The notes: generated by a model not told the origin, from the sequence alone. DNA of 64,000 nt from Chitinophagales bacterium (GCA_017303455.1 JAFLBM010000008.1:40598-104597); one strand, 5' to 3'; positions 52,142 to 62,943 are shown, numbered from the stretch's first letter. Translations and numbers: made by a program.

Positions 52142-53563
52142 TCAGATCGATCTTTTTCGTTTGAACCGGGCCAGGATATCAACTACTGACTGGTTCTGTA
52201 AAACAGCAGGATTGAGCTCTATGAATTTTTTCAGCAGTTTTGGAGATTTCTCCATCCCTTTTTCCAGTTGCAATAAGGCTTCTTTTGTTTTTCCCATGGC
52301 CATCAGCAAAGCAGACTTATAGAAAATAAAAATGGGCTTATTACCGGTTACTTCTGCGGCCACCTGCACCTGTTCAAGTCCTTCTTCAAAATAACCTGCT
52401 GTGTGCAGGCAACGGATCAATGCTTCCCAACCGGCGGCGTTTTTGGGTTTTATCCGAACTACATTGGAAAAATACTGCACAGCATCTTTATACTGCTCCA
52501 GTTTCAGTTTACTTTCCCCCATCAATAAATTATACTCTGACTGGAGGCGGTGTATCTTCATCGCCTGGTCTAATTGCTTGCAACAGCTCTCCCATTGCCC
52601 TTCATTAAAATAAGTACAGGCGATCTTGTAAAAAAGCTTGCTGTCATCCTGCCGCATATGCGAGGCCTTGCGGTAATAAAAACGTGCCTGGGCAAAATTC
52701 TTCAGCCTGTCATAACAATGGCCGAGGGCTTCAAAGATCACATCTTCGGGCTTTGCCAATTCATTCACCTTTTCCAATGCCTCAATAGCCTCTTTATATT
52801 TCCTGAGACGGATATAAGCATCGCCCATATTCCGGTAGGCATAATCAAATTTTTCATCAATGGTGATCGCATACTGGTAGGCATCAATTGCCTTTTCATA
52901 CAGTTTTAATCCCTGGTAAGATGCTGCCAGGTTGAACCAGGCCAATTCACTGTAGGGATATTCATCAATGATCTGCTGGTGCAGGCGGATGCTCTCTTCG
53001 TTGCGGCCGGTAAAATCTGTCCAGAAGCAGATTTTATACAAGGCCTCCTCATTGGTGGGATCATCCCCGAGGATGAGTTTCAGGCAATCAAATACTTTAT
53101 CGAACTCTTCATAATCATCATATACATCGGCCAGTTCAAATAACAATTCCAGTCTTTCTTCTCCTTCAAACAGCGTCAGTGCCTCCTGCAGTAATACCAC
53201 CGCTTTTTCCTGCTGATCGAGTGCAAGAAATATATCTGTTTTGAGTATATAGAGGTTGATATCCCCACTGTCCAGCAGTTCGGCCTGCTCCAGTATCAGC
53301 AGGGCTTTTTTATAATTCCGGGAAGCGACAAGTATATCCGCTTTCTTGATCAGCAAAATGGAGGAATAGGGATATTGCTCCATCGCAAAATCTGCTGCTT
53401 CGGAAGCCCTGGTCAGGTCTTCGTTTTCCTGGAAATAGTCAATTATTTTTTCAAATGCATCTTCTTCGATAAATGAGTGCTGGCGGCCATTTTTGAGATT
53501 TTCGTATCGTTTGAGCAGTTCTCGGATCTCTTCCCGGTTCTCCCGGTGTTGATTTTCTTTCAT
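52142..53563 (-). CDS. Tetratricopeptide-repeat protein
   Basis: The 473 residues consist almost entirely of TPR units (LLIKKADILVASRNYKKALL, AIDAYQYAITIDEKFDYAYR, NMGDAYIRLRKYKEAIEALE, GHCYDRLKNFAQARFYYRKA), about ten in all. No signal peptide is visible, so it is likely cytoplasmic. It serves as a scaffold for protein interactions; the partner is unknown. Confidence 0.88.
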   Translation of the reverse strand: MKENQHRENREEIRELLKRYENLKNGRQHSFIEEDAFEKIIDYFQENEDLTRASEAADFAMEQYPYSSILLIKKADILVASRNYKKALLILEQAELLDSGDINLYILKTDIFLALDQQEKAVVLLQEALTLFEGEERLELLFELADVYDDYEEFDKVFDCLKLILGDDPTNEEALYKICFWTDFTGRNEESIRLHQQIIDEYPYSELAWFNLAASYQGLKLYEKAIDAYQYAITIDEKFDYAYRNMGDAYIRLRKYKEAIEALEKVNELAKPEDVIFEALGHCYDRLKNFAQARFYYRKASHMRQDDSKLFYKIACTYFNEGQWESCCKQLDQAMKIHRLQSEYNLLMGESKLKLEQYKDAVQYFSNVVRIKPKNAAGWEALIRCLHTAGYFEEGLEQVQVAAEVTGNKPIFIFYKSALLMAMGKTKEALLQLEKGMEKSPKLLKKFIELNPAVLQNQSVVDILARFKRKRSI

Positions 53564-53787
53564 GAATTCCGGACTTTTAATGAGCTAAAACTTTTAAAGA
53601 GCCAGTCAGGCAGCAAAATCCCTTTACCCCCTGAAATATTTATTTACAACAAGTTAATTCAAAATACCTGAAAATTAAACCGGGTAGTTTTCCCCAGCTG
53701 TGTACAATCGGGCAAAAATAATTCAGTCCCGGCGTAACAAAACAGTAAAAACAGCGTTAAACATCTATTAAAGTTCTGGATAAACGG

Positions 53788-53820
53788 TTTGTTAAATTCC
53801 TTTTTTTGAAGTTATCTTTG
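53788..53820 (+). promoter_or_regulatory. Bacteroidota promoter (TTTG-N21-TATCTTTG)
   Basis: TTTG at 53788-53791, a 21-base gap, and TATCTTTG at 53813-53820 match the -33/-7 pair. It lies 7 bases before a TTG start codon, so the transcript may have a very short leader. Confidence 0.75.
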
Positions 53821-53827
53821 TCCCACA

Positions 53828-54187
53828 TTGGAAAACAAGAAGCACATATCATTTAAGTTCCCCGGAAGGACACTGGCTGTCATTGCGTTGATCAGCCTCA
53901 CCACAGTTGCTGCTTTTGCAACATTGGGAGATGGCAGGGTCAAAAAGAGCAAGCCCGGCCAATCTTTGCTGACCAATAAAACAAAGACCACTTCTTTCTC
54001 ACTCCGTTCCGGTTATAGTTTCAGGGGCAGCCAGGTTATCAATACCCAGGCACAAAACTTTGTAAGCCTGAACACGGTTCTTACTTACCAGAAAGGAAAT
54101 ACAACTTATATCGTTCCCCTGAAGAAGAAAGTATTGCTGCCCAACGTTAAGGTTGACATCAGCAACAGGCAATTCCGCCATAATTAA
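53828..54187 (+). CDS. Small exported hypothetical protein
   Basis: From the TTG at 53828 the 119 residues read a short basic start and a hydrophobic segment (TLAVIALISLTTVAAFATLG), likely a signal peptide or anchor. A basic, Ser/Thr-rich body of about 85 residues follows, ending VDISNRQFRHN. No family is recognised. The promoter placement supports the TTG start. Its end overlaps the convergent gene by 4 bases. Confidence 0.65.
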   Translation: MENKKHISFKFPGRTLAVIALISLTTVAAFATLGDGRVKKSKPGQSLLTNKTKTTSFSLRSGYSFRGSQVINTQAQNFVSLNTVLTYQKGNTTYIVPLKKKVLLPNVKVDISNRQFRHN

Positions 54188-54840
54188 TTTCCCCTGCTTT
54201 CCGCATAGGTCATCACCCTGTAGCCTGATTTAGGCAGGTCAAATTTTATTTGTGCCACCGGGTTAAAGCTGATATTCGAAACCGTATAAGTAACCATCAA
54301 TTTACCCATCGCCGCTTCGTATTGCATAGCCAGTCCCGGCAGATTCTTGTTCAGGTATTGAAAATCCTTATTCACAGGAACAAGTTCTTTGGTGAAATAC
54401 ACCGTAAAGCTGGTACTGTCGGCCAGTTTACCAATCGCTTTCTGGCAATTATACCCTGCAATTGTTTTATACTCCTCCACGTAGGTAAACACAATGCCTT
54501 CATATTTTTTATTGGACTCTTTCCAGTTGGCAGCAGTCATATTTATCATGTATTTCTGTTCGCCATAATCCTTCAGTACCGTTACATTACCGGTTTTCCC
54601 GTCAATAATGGTTGACTGTGTGCCCAGCGAACTGATCATTTCTGAACGGCTTGAATTTCCTTTCAGGTAAATCACACTGGTGGCTCCATCCAGCAGATCG
54701 GCCGCCTGGGGTTGTTCATTATTGGTATTAATAACAATGTCATAAGAGATCGTGGCCTCCGTTAACCGCTTTTGTGCATGCAGCACAGAAGAGAGCATTC
54801 CTGCAACAATGATTAAGGATATAGCCGTTATTTTTTTCAT
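54184..54840 (-). CDS. Secreted protein resembling DUF4412/GLPGLI-type proteins
   Basis: The signal peptide is MKKITAISLIIVAGMLSSVLHAQ. The mature domain has a repeated strand pattern (VIYLKGNSSRSEMISSLGTQ, TVLKDYGEQKYMINMTAANW, YNCQKAIGKLADSTSFTVYF, GLAMQYEAAMGKLMVTYTVS) similar to DUF4412/GLPGLI-like Bacteroidota proteins of unknown role. It has one Cys in the mature region. It converges on the small exported protein and lies downstream of yidC on the same strand. Confidence 0.72.
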   Translation of the reverse strand: MKKITAISLIIVAGMLSSVLHAQKRLTEATISYDIVINTNNEQPQAADLLDGATSVIYLKGNSSRSEMISSLGTQSTIIDGKTGNVTVLKDYGEQKYMINMTAANWKESNKKYEGIVFTYVEEYKTIAGYNCQKAIGKLADSTSFTVYFTKELVPVNKDFQYLNKNLPGLAMQYEAAMGKLMVTYTVSNISFNPVAQIKFDLPKSGYRVMTYAESRGN

Positions 54841-54903
54841 GGTAAGTTGTATCTGGTTAGTATAACAAAAAGACGTGCCAAATTAGACAATAAGTTGCGT
54901 AAT

Positions 54904-54937
54904 GAAAAAATCCGGGTGGCTGCTGGCCAAACCCGGA
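54904..54937 (-). terminator. Terminator of yidC
   Basis: ATCCGGGT and ACCCGGAT form an 8-bp stem (loop with a further GGC/GCC pair); the minus strand continues TTTTTC. It lies 27 bases past the yidC stop. Confidence 0.85.
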
Positions 54938-54963
54938 TCTTCTTATGAGTACTTTAACGAAGT

Positions 54964-56832
54964 TTATCTTTTATTCTTTTTCTGCATCTCTTTCATCTGT
55001 TTCTGCTGCTCCTGCATCTGTTCCATCCGTTCCTGCCATTTCGATTTGGTTTTCGGCTTTTTCCGGTTGGCTTCAATCTTGGCCAGTATCTTATCATGAT
55101 CAATGATATAATTCTGGATCACAAACTGGAGTAAGAGGGTGATCAGGTTAGAAACTGTATAATACCAGGTCAATCCTGAAGGCAGCCTGTTAAAAAAGAA
55201 CAACAGGAAGATCGGGAAGATATAAGGCAAATACTTCATTACCGGGTTACTCTGATCCGGTGTCATGCTCATACTATAAACAGAGATCAGGAAACTGGTC
55301 AATACCGCTGTAATATTGAAAAGACTGATATGATTACCGAACAAAAAGCTGATCACCGGTATGTCACCGAACTGGATCACCATATCCGGTGCAGACAGGT
55401 CGCTGGACCATAAGAATTCCGCTCCGCGAAGCCCCACTTCCGAGTTAAAGAAACTGAACAAGGCAAAGAAGATCGGTATCTGCAATAAAGCCGGTATACA
55501 ACCACCCAAGGGGTTCACCCCGGCTTCCCGGAACAGTTTCATCTGCTCCACGCTGATCTGTTGCTGATCATCACCGAACTTCTCTTTTAACTTAGCGATC
55601 TCCGGACGTAATGCTTTCATCTTGGCACCGCTGAGGTAACTGGAATAAGTCAACGGGGAAATGAGCAACCTGATCAATAAGGTAAGCAAGGCGATCACAA
55701 TACCGTAGTTGCTGACGAAACCCCGGATAAAATCAAAGATCGGGAGCATGAAATATTTGTTCAGCGGACGTACAAACGAATAGATGCCCTGTCCCAGGTT
55801 AACCAGTCGTTCAAACCGCAGATCATATTTCTTCAGCAGGTGATAGTCAGAAGGGCCATAATAAATACTGAAATCAGCCCCGGCTTCACTTTGCACGGGC
55901 ACAGCCACTTTCAAATTAGTGGTTGACTGTACAATAATATTCGTATCCGTAGATGATGGAATACTCCATTCTATCTTCCCGGAAGAAAAATTGTTTTTTG
56001 CAACGAGGATGGTAAAGAAGAAACGCTGCCTTACTCCCACCCATTTCACTTTATCATCAAATACCTTATCGTTTGTTTTAGCGATGGTATGATAATCAAA
56101 TTCATCATCCAGCACATAACCGACCTGGGTATTTTCTCTTTCATACGACACAGAAGATTCCTGCTGTGCAGCGGTGTACTTCCAGGAAAGATTCATGGTA
56201 CCGCCTGTTAATAATTTATCAGCCCCTTTCATCTTCACGGAAAAATCGATCATGTAATCGTTCTTCTTCACCGTAAACTGGTGGGTGATGGAAGCTGCAG
56301 AGGTGCTGTCGTTAGATTGTGTACTTAAAGAATAGGTAGTGCTGCCATCTGCATTTTTAACCGAGTCGATCTTACTAAATAAAAGATTTGCCGTTTCATC
56401 CGTGGTCTTGTCACCGGTGTTAACGGTATAACTGATCTTATCAAAATCAGTTCCGGCCAGTTTTACCAGGCCGCTGTCCTGGTTCTTATAATTTTTCAGC
56501 TCCACCCATTTCGGCTGACCGCCATGCGTGGTAAATGCCACTTTGAAAACTTCATTCTCTGCATAGACCAGTTGCTCAGCCGCTGTTTTTGCAGTAGGGA
56601 ATCCTCCTGCTTTGATCTTGCTGTTAATAGTATCATTCCGTAAAGAATCGGCTTGTTTGGCGATAGGGTCGAGCTTAGGATTTTTTGCCTTATCGATAGA
56701 ATCCTTGATACGCAGTTCTTCGGCTTCCTGCTTCTTGAATGCAGCCTGTTCCTGGTTATTGTAATAAAAATAGCCAAAGAAAAGAGCCGCCAACACTACA
56801 AAACCGATGACGGTATTACGATCAAACTTCAT
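54964..56832 (-). CDS. yidC: Membrane protein insertase YidC
   Basis: YidC inserts and folds inner-membrane proteins. It has an N-terminal membrane helix (NTVIGFVVLAALFFGYFYYN), a large periplasmic domain (about residues 60-340), and the conserved core with five helices: LLIRLLISPLTYSSYLSGAK, MKALRPEIAKLKEKFGDDQQ, FREAGVNPLGGCIPALLQIP and FNRLPSGLTWYYTVSNLITL. It ends in a Lys/Gln/Met-rich cytoplasmic tail. There are 622 residues. It is 119 bases downstream of pyrG, with an independent -7 element. Confidence 0.96.
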   Translation of the reverse strand: MKFDRNTVIGFVVLAALFFGYFYYNNQEQAAFKKQEAEELRIKDSIDKAKNPKLDPIAKQADSLRNDTINSKIKAGGFPTAKTAAEQLVYAENEVFKVAFTTHGGQPKWVELKNYKNQDSGLVKLAGTDFDKISYTVNTGDKTTDETANLLFSKIDSVKNADGSTTYSLSTQSNDSTSAASITHQFTVKKNDYMIDFSVKMKGADKLLTGGTMNLSWKYTAAQQESSVSYERENTQVGYVLDDEFDYHTIAKTNDKVFDDKVKWVGVRQRFFFTILVAKNNFSSGKIEWSIPSSTDTNIIVQSTTNLKVAVPVQSEAGADFSIYYGPSDYHLLKKYDLRFERLVNLGQGIYSFVRPLNKYFMLPIFDFIRGFVSNYGIVIALLTLLIRLLISPLTYSSYLSGAKMKALRPEIAKLKEKFGDDQQQISVEQMKLFREAGVNPLGGCIPALLQIPIFFALFSFFNSEVGLRGAEFLWSSDLSAPDMVIQFGDIPVISFLFGNHISLFNITAVLTSFLISVYSMSMTPDQSNPVMKYLPYIFPIFLLFFFNRLPSGLTWYYTVSNLITLLLQFVIQNYIIDHDKILAKIEANRKKPKTKSKWQERMEQMQEQQKQMKEMQKKNKR

Positions 56833-56855
56833 GCTGAGTAAAAATTTAAAGACGG

Positions 56856-56863
56856 CAAAGATA
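56856..56863 (-). promoter_or_regulatory. Bacteroidota -7 element of yidC
   Basis: Minus-strand TATCTTTG lies 23 bases before the ATG. No clear -33 TTTG. Confidence 0.55.
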
Positions 56864-56914
56864 GGGTAATCAGCCGGGAGTCGCCAGCCAGGAATCTTGA
56901 GCCTTTACACTCAT

Positions 56915-56935
56915 TTTACTCCCGACTCAAGACTA
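56915..56935. repeat. 7-bp repeats in the pyrG-yidC spacer
   Basis: TTTACTC, CCGACTC and AAGACTA have seven-base spacing with ACT conserved. Flanking sequence (CTTGAGC, CTTTACA) is compatible with further degenerate units. Confidence 0.45.
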
Positions 56936-56951
56936 ATTCAGTCCAGGCTCA

Positions 56952-58604
<1,653 letters not shown>

Positions 58605-58743
58605 CTATGGTTATTAATTTCAAAATCGTTACCGTTGAATTTTCATACAATAAAAAAGACCTGTTGCACAAAAATTCAGCAGCAATTAAAAAAACAATAA
58701 AATGATCTGATTATTCGCCCTGTCCCTTTGACCAGCGGAAGTA

Positions 58744-58758
58744 CTTCGACAAGCTCAG
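58744..58758 (+). repeat. Dispersed repeat CTTCGAC..GCTCAG, copy 3
   Basis: CTTCGACAAGCTCAG in the pyrG-amidohydrolase spacer matches the core of copies at 34682 and 41405. Confidence 0.5.
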
Positions 58759-58783
58759 TATAAGAAATATCCGGGAGGTCATG

Positions 58784-58813
58784 CAAAGCTAATTGAAATT
58801 TGCTTGCCTCAAA
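58784..58813 (-). promoter_or_regulatory. Possible promoter of pyrG
   Basis: Minus-strand TTTG (58810-58813) and TAGCTTTG (58784-58791), 18 bases apart. It would give pyrG a leader of about 180 bases. Confidence 0.4.
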
Positions 58814-58872
58814 AATCCATCTTGATACATGTGGAAAAAAGCAGGTATTTTAGACCGGAAAATCAACCACGC

Positions 58873-60147
58873 ATGAAATCAACCATCACCCTGCTGCTCA
58901 GTCTCTTGATCACCCTCAATCTTTTTTCGCAGAAAACCTATATCTGGTGCGGCTCTCTTATTGATGGCCTTGCCGATGAGCCCAAAAAGAACATGACCAT
59001 CGTGGTCGAAAAAAATAAGATCATCGCTGTGGAAAACGGTTTTTCGAAACCTGGTACAAATGACAGGTCAATAGATCTGAAAACAAAAACCGTCACCCCG
59101 GGCTGGATCGATATGCATGTGCACCTGGAATTTGAAACCAATCCCAACCGCTATATCGAAACCTATACGCTGAACCCGGCCGATTATGCATTTCAATCCG
59201 TGAAGTTTGCCGACACCACGCTGATGATCGGTTTCACCACGGTCAGGGACCTGGGCGGAAGCGGTGTCAATATTTCCCTGCGCAATGCCATTAATAAAGG
59301 CCTCATCAAAGGGCCCCGCATATTCACGGCCGGTAAATCCATTGCCACCACCGGCGGACATGCCGACCCCACCAATGGTTATAAAAAAGATATCCAGGGC
59401 GATCCCGGTCCCAAAGACGGAGTAGCCAACGGACCCGATGAATGCCGCAAAGCTGTTCGCCAGCGGTATAAAGATGGTTCCGACCTTATCAAGATCACAG
59501 CCACCGGTGGTGTACTCAGTGTGGCCAAGAGCGGAAAAAATCCCCAGTTCTTTGAGGATGAACTGGAAGCCATTGTAAAAACAGCCAAAGACTATGGATT
59601 CAAAGTAGCCGTGCATGCACATGGTGCCGAAGGCATGAAAAGAGCGGTCAAAGCCGGTGTCAATTCTATTGAGCATGGAACCTTTATGGATGATGAAGCC
59701 ATTGCCCTCTTCAAACAATACGGCACCTGGTATGTGCCCACCATCACCGCCGGTAAAGCCGTAGGTGATTCTGCCAAGATCCCCGGTTACTATCCACCCG
59801 TGGTAGTGCCCAAAGCATTAGAGATCGGCCCGCAGATACAAAGCACATTTGCCAAAGCGTATAAGGCCGGGGTAAAGATTGCCTTCGGCACCGATGCCGG
59901 GGTGTACAAACATGGTTTGAACTGGCTGGAGTTTGTGTATATGATCGAAGCCGGTATGAAACCCATGGATGCCATTAAATCAGCCACCATCAGTGCGGCC
60001 GACCTGCTCGGCGAAAAAGATAAACTCGGCAGCATCGAAGCCGGCAAACTCGCCGATATCGTGGCCGTAGATGGCGATCCCTTAAAAGATGCAAGGGTAT
60101 TTGGCAAAGTGGTGTTTGTAATGAAGGATGGGGTGCAGTACAAGTAA
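58873..60147 (+). CDS. Secreted amidohydrolase (metal-dependent hydrolase)
   Basis: The start at 58873 gives a signal peptide ([20 protein letters not shown]). Amidohydrolase-superfamily metal sites: [14 protein letters not shown] (HxH), [12 protein letters not shown] with the bridging Lys, [25 protein letters not shown], and [14 protein letters not shown] (final Asp). Length and sequence resemble imidazolonepropionase-like or Xaa-Pro dipeptidase-type secreted enzymes. The substrate is likely a dipeptide or cyclic amide but is unproven. Confidence 0.92.
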   Translation: MKSTITLLLSLLITLNLFSQKTYIWCGSLIDGLADEPKKNMTIVVEKNKIIAVENGFSKPGTNDRSIDLKTKTVTPGWIDMHVHLEFETNPNRYIETYTLNPADYAFQSVKFADTTLMIGFTTVRDLGGSGVNISLRNAINKGLIKGPRIFTAGKSIATTGGHADPTNGYKKDIQGDPGPKDGVANGPDECRKAVRQRYKDGSDLIKITATGGVLSVAKSGKNPQFFEDELEAIVKTAKDYGFKVAVHAHGAEGMKRAVKAGVNSIEHGTFMDDEAIALFKQYGTWYVPTITAGKAVGDSAKIPGYYPPVVVPKALEIGPQIQSTFAKAYKAGVKIAFGTDAGVYKHGLNWLEFVYMIEAGMKPMDAIKSATISAADLLGEKDKLGSIEAGKLADIVAVDGDPLKDARVFGKVVFVMKDGVQYK

Positions 60148-60176
60148 AATATTGTAACCAACTGCTATACTACTAT

Positions 60177-60226
60177 CATCGCCTGTTGCGTCGCACTCTT
60201 CAGGGTTCGGTTCGCTACTCAGCAAT
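60177..60226 (+). repeat. Dispersed intergenic repeat, copy B
   Basis: The 50 bases begin CATCGCCTGTTGCGTCGCAC and end ACTCAGCAAT. It matches copy C (40 of 50) and the core of copy A (30 of 36). It lies 30 bases after the amidohydrolase stop. Confidence 0.75.
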
Positions 60227-60271
60227 TTTCGAAACCGTCCTGAATCGATACGCATTATCTGATTCAAGGGC

Positions 60272-60432
60272 TGTCCCGTAGGGACATTTTACTGGTAGAA
60301 TATAAATGCAGGACTGATACCCGTTCCATCGGAACGGTTTGTGCAATTGTTATAAAGCACAAAGCGTCCCTCCGGGACGCCACGACCCGACATATGAAAT
60401 ATTTTCTACCGGTAATGTGTTCCGATGGAACA
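60272..60432. repeat. 161-bp nested palindromic element with four 3-nt-loop hairpins
   Basis: The order is hairpin 1 TGTCCC-GTA-GGGACA (60272-60286), outer arm TTACTGGTAGAA (60289-60300), hairpin 2 CCGTTCC-ATC-GGAACGG (60321-60337), inner arm TTTGTGC (60338-60344). Then come inner arm GCACAAA (60357-60363), hairpin 3 GCGTCCC-TCC-GGGACGC (60364-60380), outer arm TTCTACCGGTAA (60404-60415) and hairpin 4 TGTTCC-GAT-GGAACA (60418-60432). The outer arms pair over 12 bp with one wobble. The whole can fold as a symmetric cruciform. Confidence 0.85.
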
Positions 60433-60575
60433 TGGAAGAATTTTTTCCTCACCAGTTTTCAGTCATTGCTGGTATTCCAACTGGCACCAGGCCGATACGG
60501 CTGACAGGTTCTTTTTCTAAGGCAACAGAAATTTCTTAATCTTGTAATGATCCCATCCACAAAATTTAAGGCAGC
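60433..60575. other. Spacer after the nested element
   Basis: No gene was seen in the 143 bases before the small membrane protein. A stretch ACCAGGCCGATACGGCTGAC contains a weak inverted repeat. No promoter was recognised. Confidence 0.4.
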
Positions 60576-60776
60576 ATGAATTGGAAAATAATAGCTGGTG
60601 TATTAATTATTTTTGGGGCTTTAAAAGAATTGAGTTCAATAATAAGTAACTATCGTTCCGGCAAACTTGAGTTTTGGCCATTTGGTGCTGACATAGCTTG
60701 TATTGCTCTAATAATTGCGGGTGTTGTGCTAATTCGAAATGGTCTAAAGCAAAAAAACAATTTAAGGCAACGCTAA
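60576..60776 (+). CDS. Small membrane protein with two helices
   Basis: The 66 residues have two hydrophobic segments (KIIAGVLIIFGALKELSSII and IACIALIIAGVVLIRNGLKQ) joined by a short loop, then a Lys/Arg-rich tail. It is AT-richer than its neighbours. No family is recognised. Confidence 0.65.
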   Translation: MNWKIIAGVLIIFGALKELSSIISNYRSGKLEFWPFGADIACIALIIAGVVLIRNGLKQKNNLRQR

Positions 60777-60842
60777 GAAATAATATTTCATCCTAGTGGT
60801 AAAAAACACCAACAACGGTATAAATACTTATTAAAAGTTCGC

Positions 60843-61331
60843 ATGAGAAAGAAAATAGTAATACTCTTTGCATTGTATCTCTTCATCTTTTATAGCAACA
60901 AAGTTTTCGGACAATCTAACAAGGACTCTTTAATTAAAAGGAGTACAACTCTTGAGTTCAAGAATGATACTTTATTTACCGATACAGGCCTGAAATTTTT
61001 TGTTGGTCAAAAGCTAATTATAGGTAACCCGGCTGGCAATGACGGATATTACAGATCAATAATTGATAAAAGAGCAGCTTTAGTTCCTTCCATTTGGGGA
61101 CAGGACCCGAGATATCCTTATGCAATAGAAAATCATGTTAATAAGAAAAAAAGCAGAGAAAAGGTAAAAAAGAATCTTATACCTGGAAATTCGGTAAGTA
61201 TAAAAGGAATCGGGTATTCTAAGACAGGTAAACCATATTTTTATGCCGCTTCTATTTCTACAGGAACCGGAGATTTTGTTTGTGACTTAAAATTTGCACT
61301 CCTTTTAAATGAGCTTATACTGCACCCCTGA
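60843..61331 (+). CDS. Exported hypothetical protein
   Basis: A signal peptide (MRKKIVILFALYLFIFYSNK, to VFGQ) precedes 140 residues with a conserved-looking DTGLKFFVGQKLIIGNPAGN and YPYAIENHVNKKKSREKVKK. AT-rich codon use, like the preceding small gene, suggests a recently acquired pair. No family is recognised. Confidence 0.65.
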   Translation: MRKKIVILFALYLFIFYSNKVFGQSNKDSLIKRSTTLEFKNDTLFTDTGLKFFVGQKLIIGNPAGNDGYYRSIIDKRAALVPSIWGQDPRYPYAIENHVNKKKSREKVKKNLIPGNSVSIKGIGYSKTGKPYFYAASISTGTGDFVCDLKFALLLNELILHP

Positions 61332-61650
61332 AGCATTACAGCTCTTCGTTTTGGTGAGTACCCCAGCTCTGCAAAACTTACAGTTTCGTAACCTTATTAT
61401 ATCGCCTTAGGCGAATAACACATCCTCCACCATTGGTTAAAACCAACCGGCAACATTTCCAACATATAGCCAACGGCGAAAACTGCCGCCCTCTGCAAAA
61501 CCCGGCAGAAGGTTGGCCGGTACAAAAAACACGGGATTAAAACAGTAGTTTTCAATGCCCCTATTTTTGTAATTTGAGTTCAGACCGCCTGCATTTATAG
61601 GTTGCGGGCCCTGCCAACAGGCTCCTGCTCCCAATCAACAGGAAAAAGAA
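61332..61650 (+). other. 319-base spacer upstream of the Crp/Fnr gene
   Basis: No gene was seen. It holds a palindrome TCGCCTTAGGCGA near 61405 and a -7-like TATTTTTG at 61562-61569, about 80 bases before the GTG start. The remainder shows scattered short inverted sequences only. Confidence 0.5.
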
Positions 61651-62259
61651 GTGAACAAAGAAGACACTATACCATCACAAATTGAACCACTGCTGAACTA
61701 CTTTCAAAAAGTGATTCCCCTGAACAAGGAGGAAAAGCAATTGGTTACCGACTTGTTCAAACCAAGGCTGTACCGGAAAAGACAATATGTTTTGCAGGAG
61801 GGTGATATATGCAACCAATTAAATTTTATTGTGCGGGGTTGCCTGCGTCTGTACAAAACAGATGACAAAGGCAATATCCATATCCTGCAATTTGCTGCCG
61901 AAAATTGGTGGCTGAGCGATATCGGCAGTTTTCACGAACGGAAACCTTCGGACCTCCATATTGATGCGCTGGAAGACAGCATGATATTACAGATCAGCTA
62001 CGACAACCTGGTTTCCCTTTACACAAAAGCCTCTAAATTCGACCGCATTTTCAGGGTGCTGGTTGAAAATAGTTTTGTATCCCTTCAAAAGCGATTGTTG
62101 CAAACGATCAGTTCTACCGCCGAAGAGCGGTATTTATCCTTTACGGAAACGTATCCGCACCTCAACAACCACCTGCCGCAAACACAGATTGCTTCCTTCC
62201 TGGGCATTACCCCCGAGTTTTTAAGCCGTTTAAGAAACAGGCAGACCAAAAAATCTTAA
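61651..62259 (+). CDS. Crp/Fnr-family transcriptional regulator
   Basis: Residues 15-130 form a cyclic-nucleotide-binding-like barrel (KRQYVLQEGDICNQLNFIVR, GCLRLYKTDDKGNIHILQFA, DIGSFHERKPSDLHIDALED). The C-terminal helix-turn-helix is short: YPHLNNHLPQTQIASFLGIT, PEFLSRLRNRQTKKS. No Cys cluster is present, so it is not an FNR-type iron-sulfur sensor. The start is GTG at 61651. The adjacent enzymes may be its targets. Confidence 0.9.
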   Translation: MNKEDTIPSQIEPLLNYFQKVIPLNKEEKQLVTDLFKPRLYRKRQYVLQEGDICNQLNFIVRGCLRLYKTDDKGNIHILQFAAENWWLSDIGSFHERKPSDLHIDALEDSMILQISYDNLVSLYTKASKFDRIFRVLVENSFVSLQKRLLQTISSTAEERYLSFTETYPHLNNHLPQTQIASFLGITPEFLSRLRNRQTKKS

Positions 62260-62311
62260 ACTACATCAATACTATTTCTTGATGCAGTGCATTGGAGCGA
62301 GGCTTCTTTCC

Positions 62312-62327
62312 GGGGCATCTTTGCCCC
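62312..62327 (+). promoter_or_regulatory. Palindrome GGGGCA-TCTT-TGCCCC overlapping a -7-like element
   Basis: A perfect 6-bp-stem palindrome contains CATCTTTG (62316-62323), close to the -7 consensus. It lies 34 bases before the lipoprotein ATG. It may be an operator, a weak terminator of the regulator gene, or both. Confidence 0.5.
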
Positions 62328-62361
62328 ATCAATTTATTCTTACACGTTAAAAAGAAATAGT

Positions 62362-62943
62362 ATGACAATAATTAAAACTGCCGCAACACTATTCGCCATT
62401 GCCGCAATAGTAACCCTTACAAGCTGCGGAACCAATGGAACCAATGCTGCCAGCAAAGCCGAAATTGATTCACTAAAAAATCAAATCACACAACTTACAT
62501 CCGGGAGCGAAGCCATCGCAACACATCTTGCTACATTCGATACACTTGATTATACCATATTCAGTAACCAGCAATGGACCAGGATGTATGAAAGTCATTC
62601 AAAAGACATCAAAGTAACCTGGCCTGACGGACATGTTACGATTGGACTTGAAAAACACATTGAAGACCTGAAAGCATTGTTTGTATATGCACCCGACACA
62701 AGAATTAAAGAACATCCCATTCGTTTCGGCGCCGGGCATATGACCGCAGTAACGGGTGTATTCGAAGGAACATTTACCCAACCAATGCCGGTTGGAAACG
62801 GACAATTTATTCAACCCACCGGCAAAACCTTTAAAATGCCGATGGCAACTATTGGGATATGGGGAGCAGACGGCACCATGATCGAGGAACATTTGTTTTG
62901 GGACAATCAAACCTATATGAATCAAATTGGCCCTGGAAAATAA
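62362..62943 (+). CDS. SnoaL-like lipoprotein
   Basis: The start at 62362 gives a lipoprotein signal ending in the lipobox LTSC (MTIIKTAATLFAIAAIVTLT). The domain of about 135 residues (FDTLDYTIFSNQQWTRMYES, HVTIGLEKHIEDLKALFVYA, MIEEHLFWDNQTYMNQIG) is a SnoaL/NTF2-like ester-cyclase type fold. The usual catalytic Asp/His pair cannot be assigned by eye. It is followed 29 bases later by an NADP-binding reductase gene. Confidence 0.85.
   Translation: MTIIKTAATLFAIAAIVTLTSCGTNGTNAASKAEIDSLKNQITQLTSGSEAIATHLATFDTLDYTIFSNQQWTRMYESHSKDIKVTWPDGHVTIGLEKHIEDLKALFVYAPDTRIKEHPIRFGAGHMTAVTGVFEGTFTQPMPVGNGQFIQPTGKTFKMPMATIGIWGADGTMIEEHLFWDNQTYMNQIGPGK

Noticed and set aside
54902..55099. 65-codon plus-strand frame
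   Set aside because: It runs through the yidC terminator and the antisense of yidC.
60339..60539. 66-codon plus-strand frame
   Set aside because: It is a translation of the nested palindromic element, not a protein.
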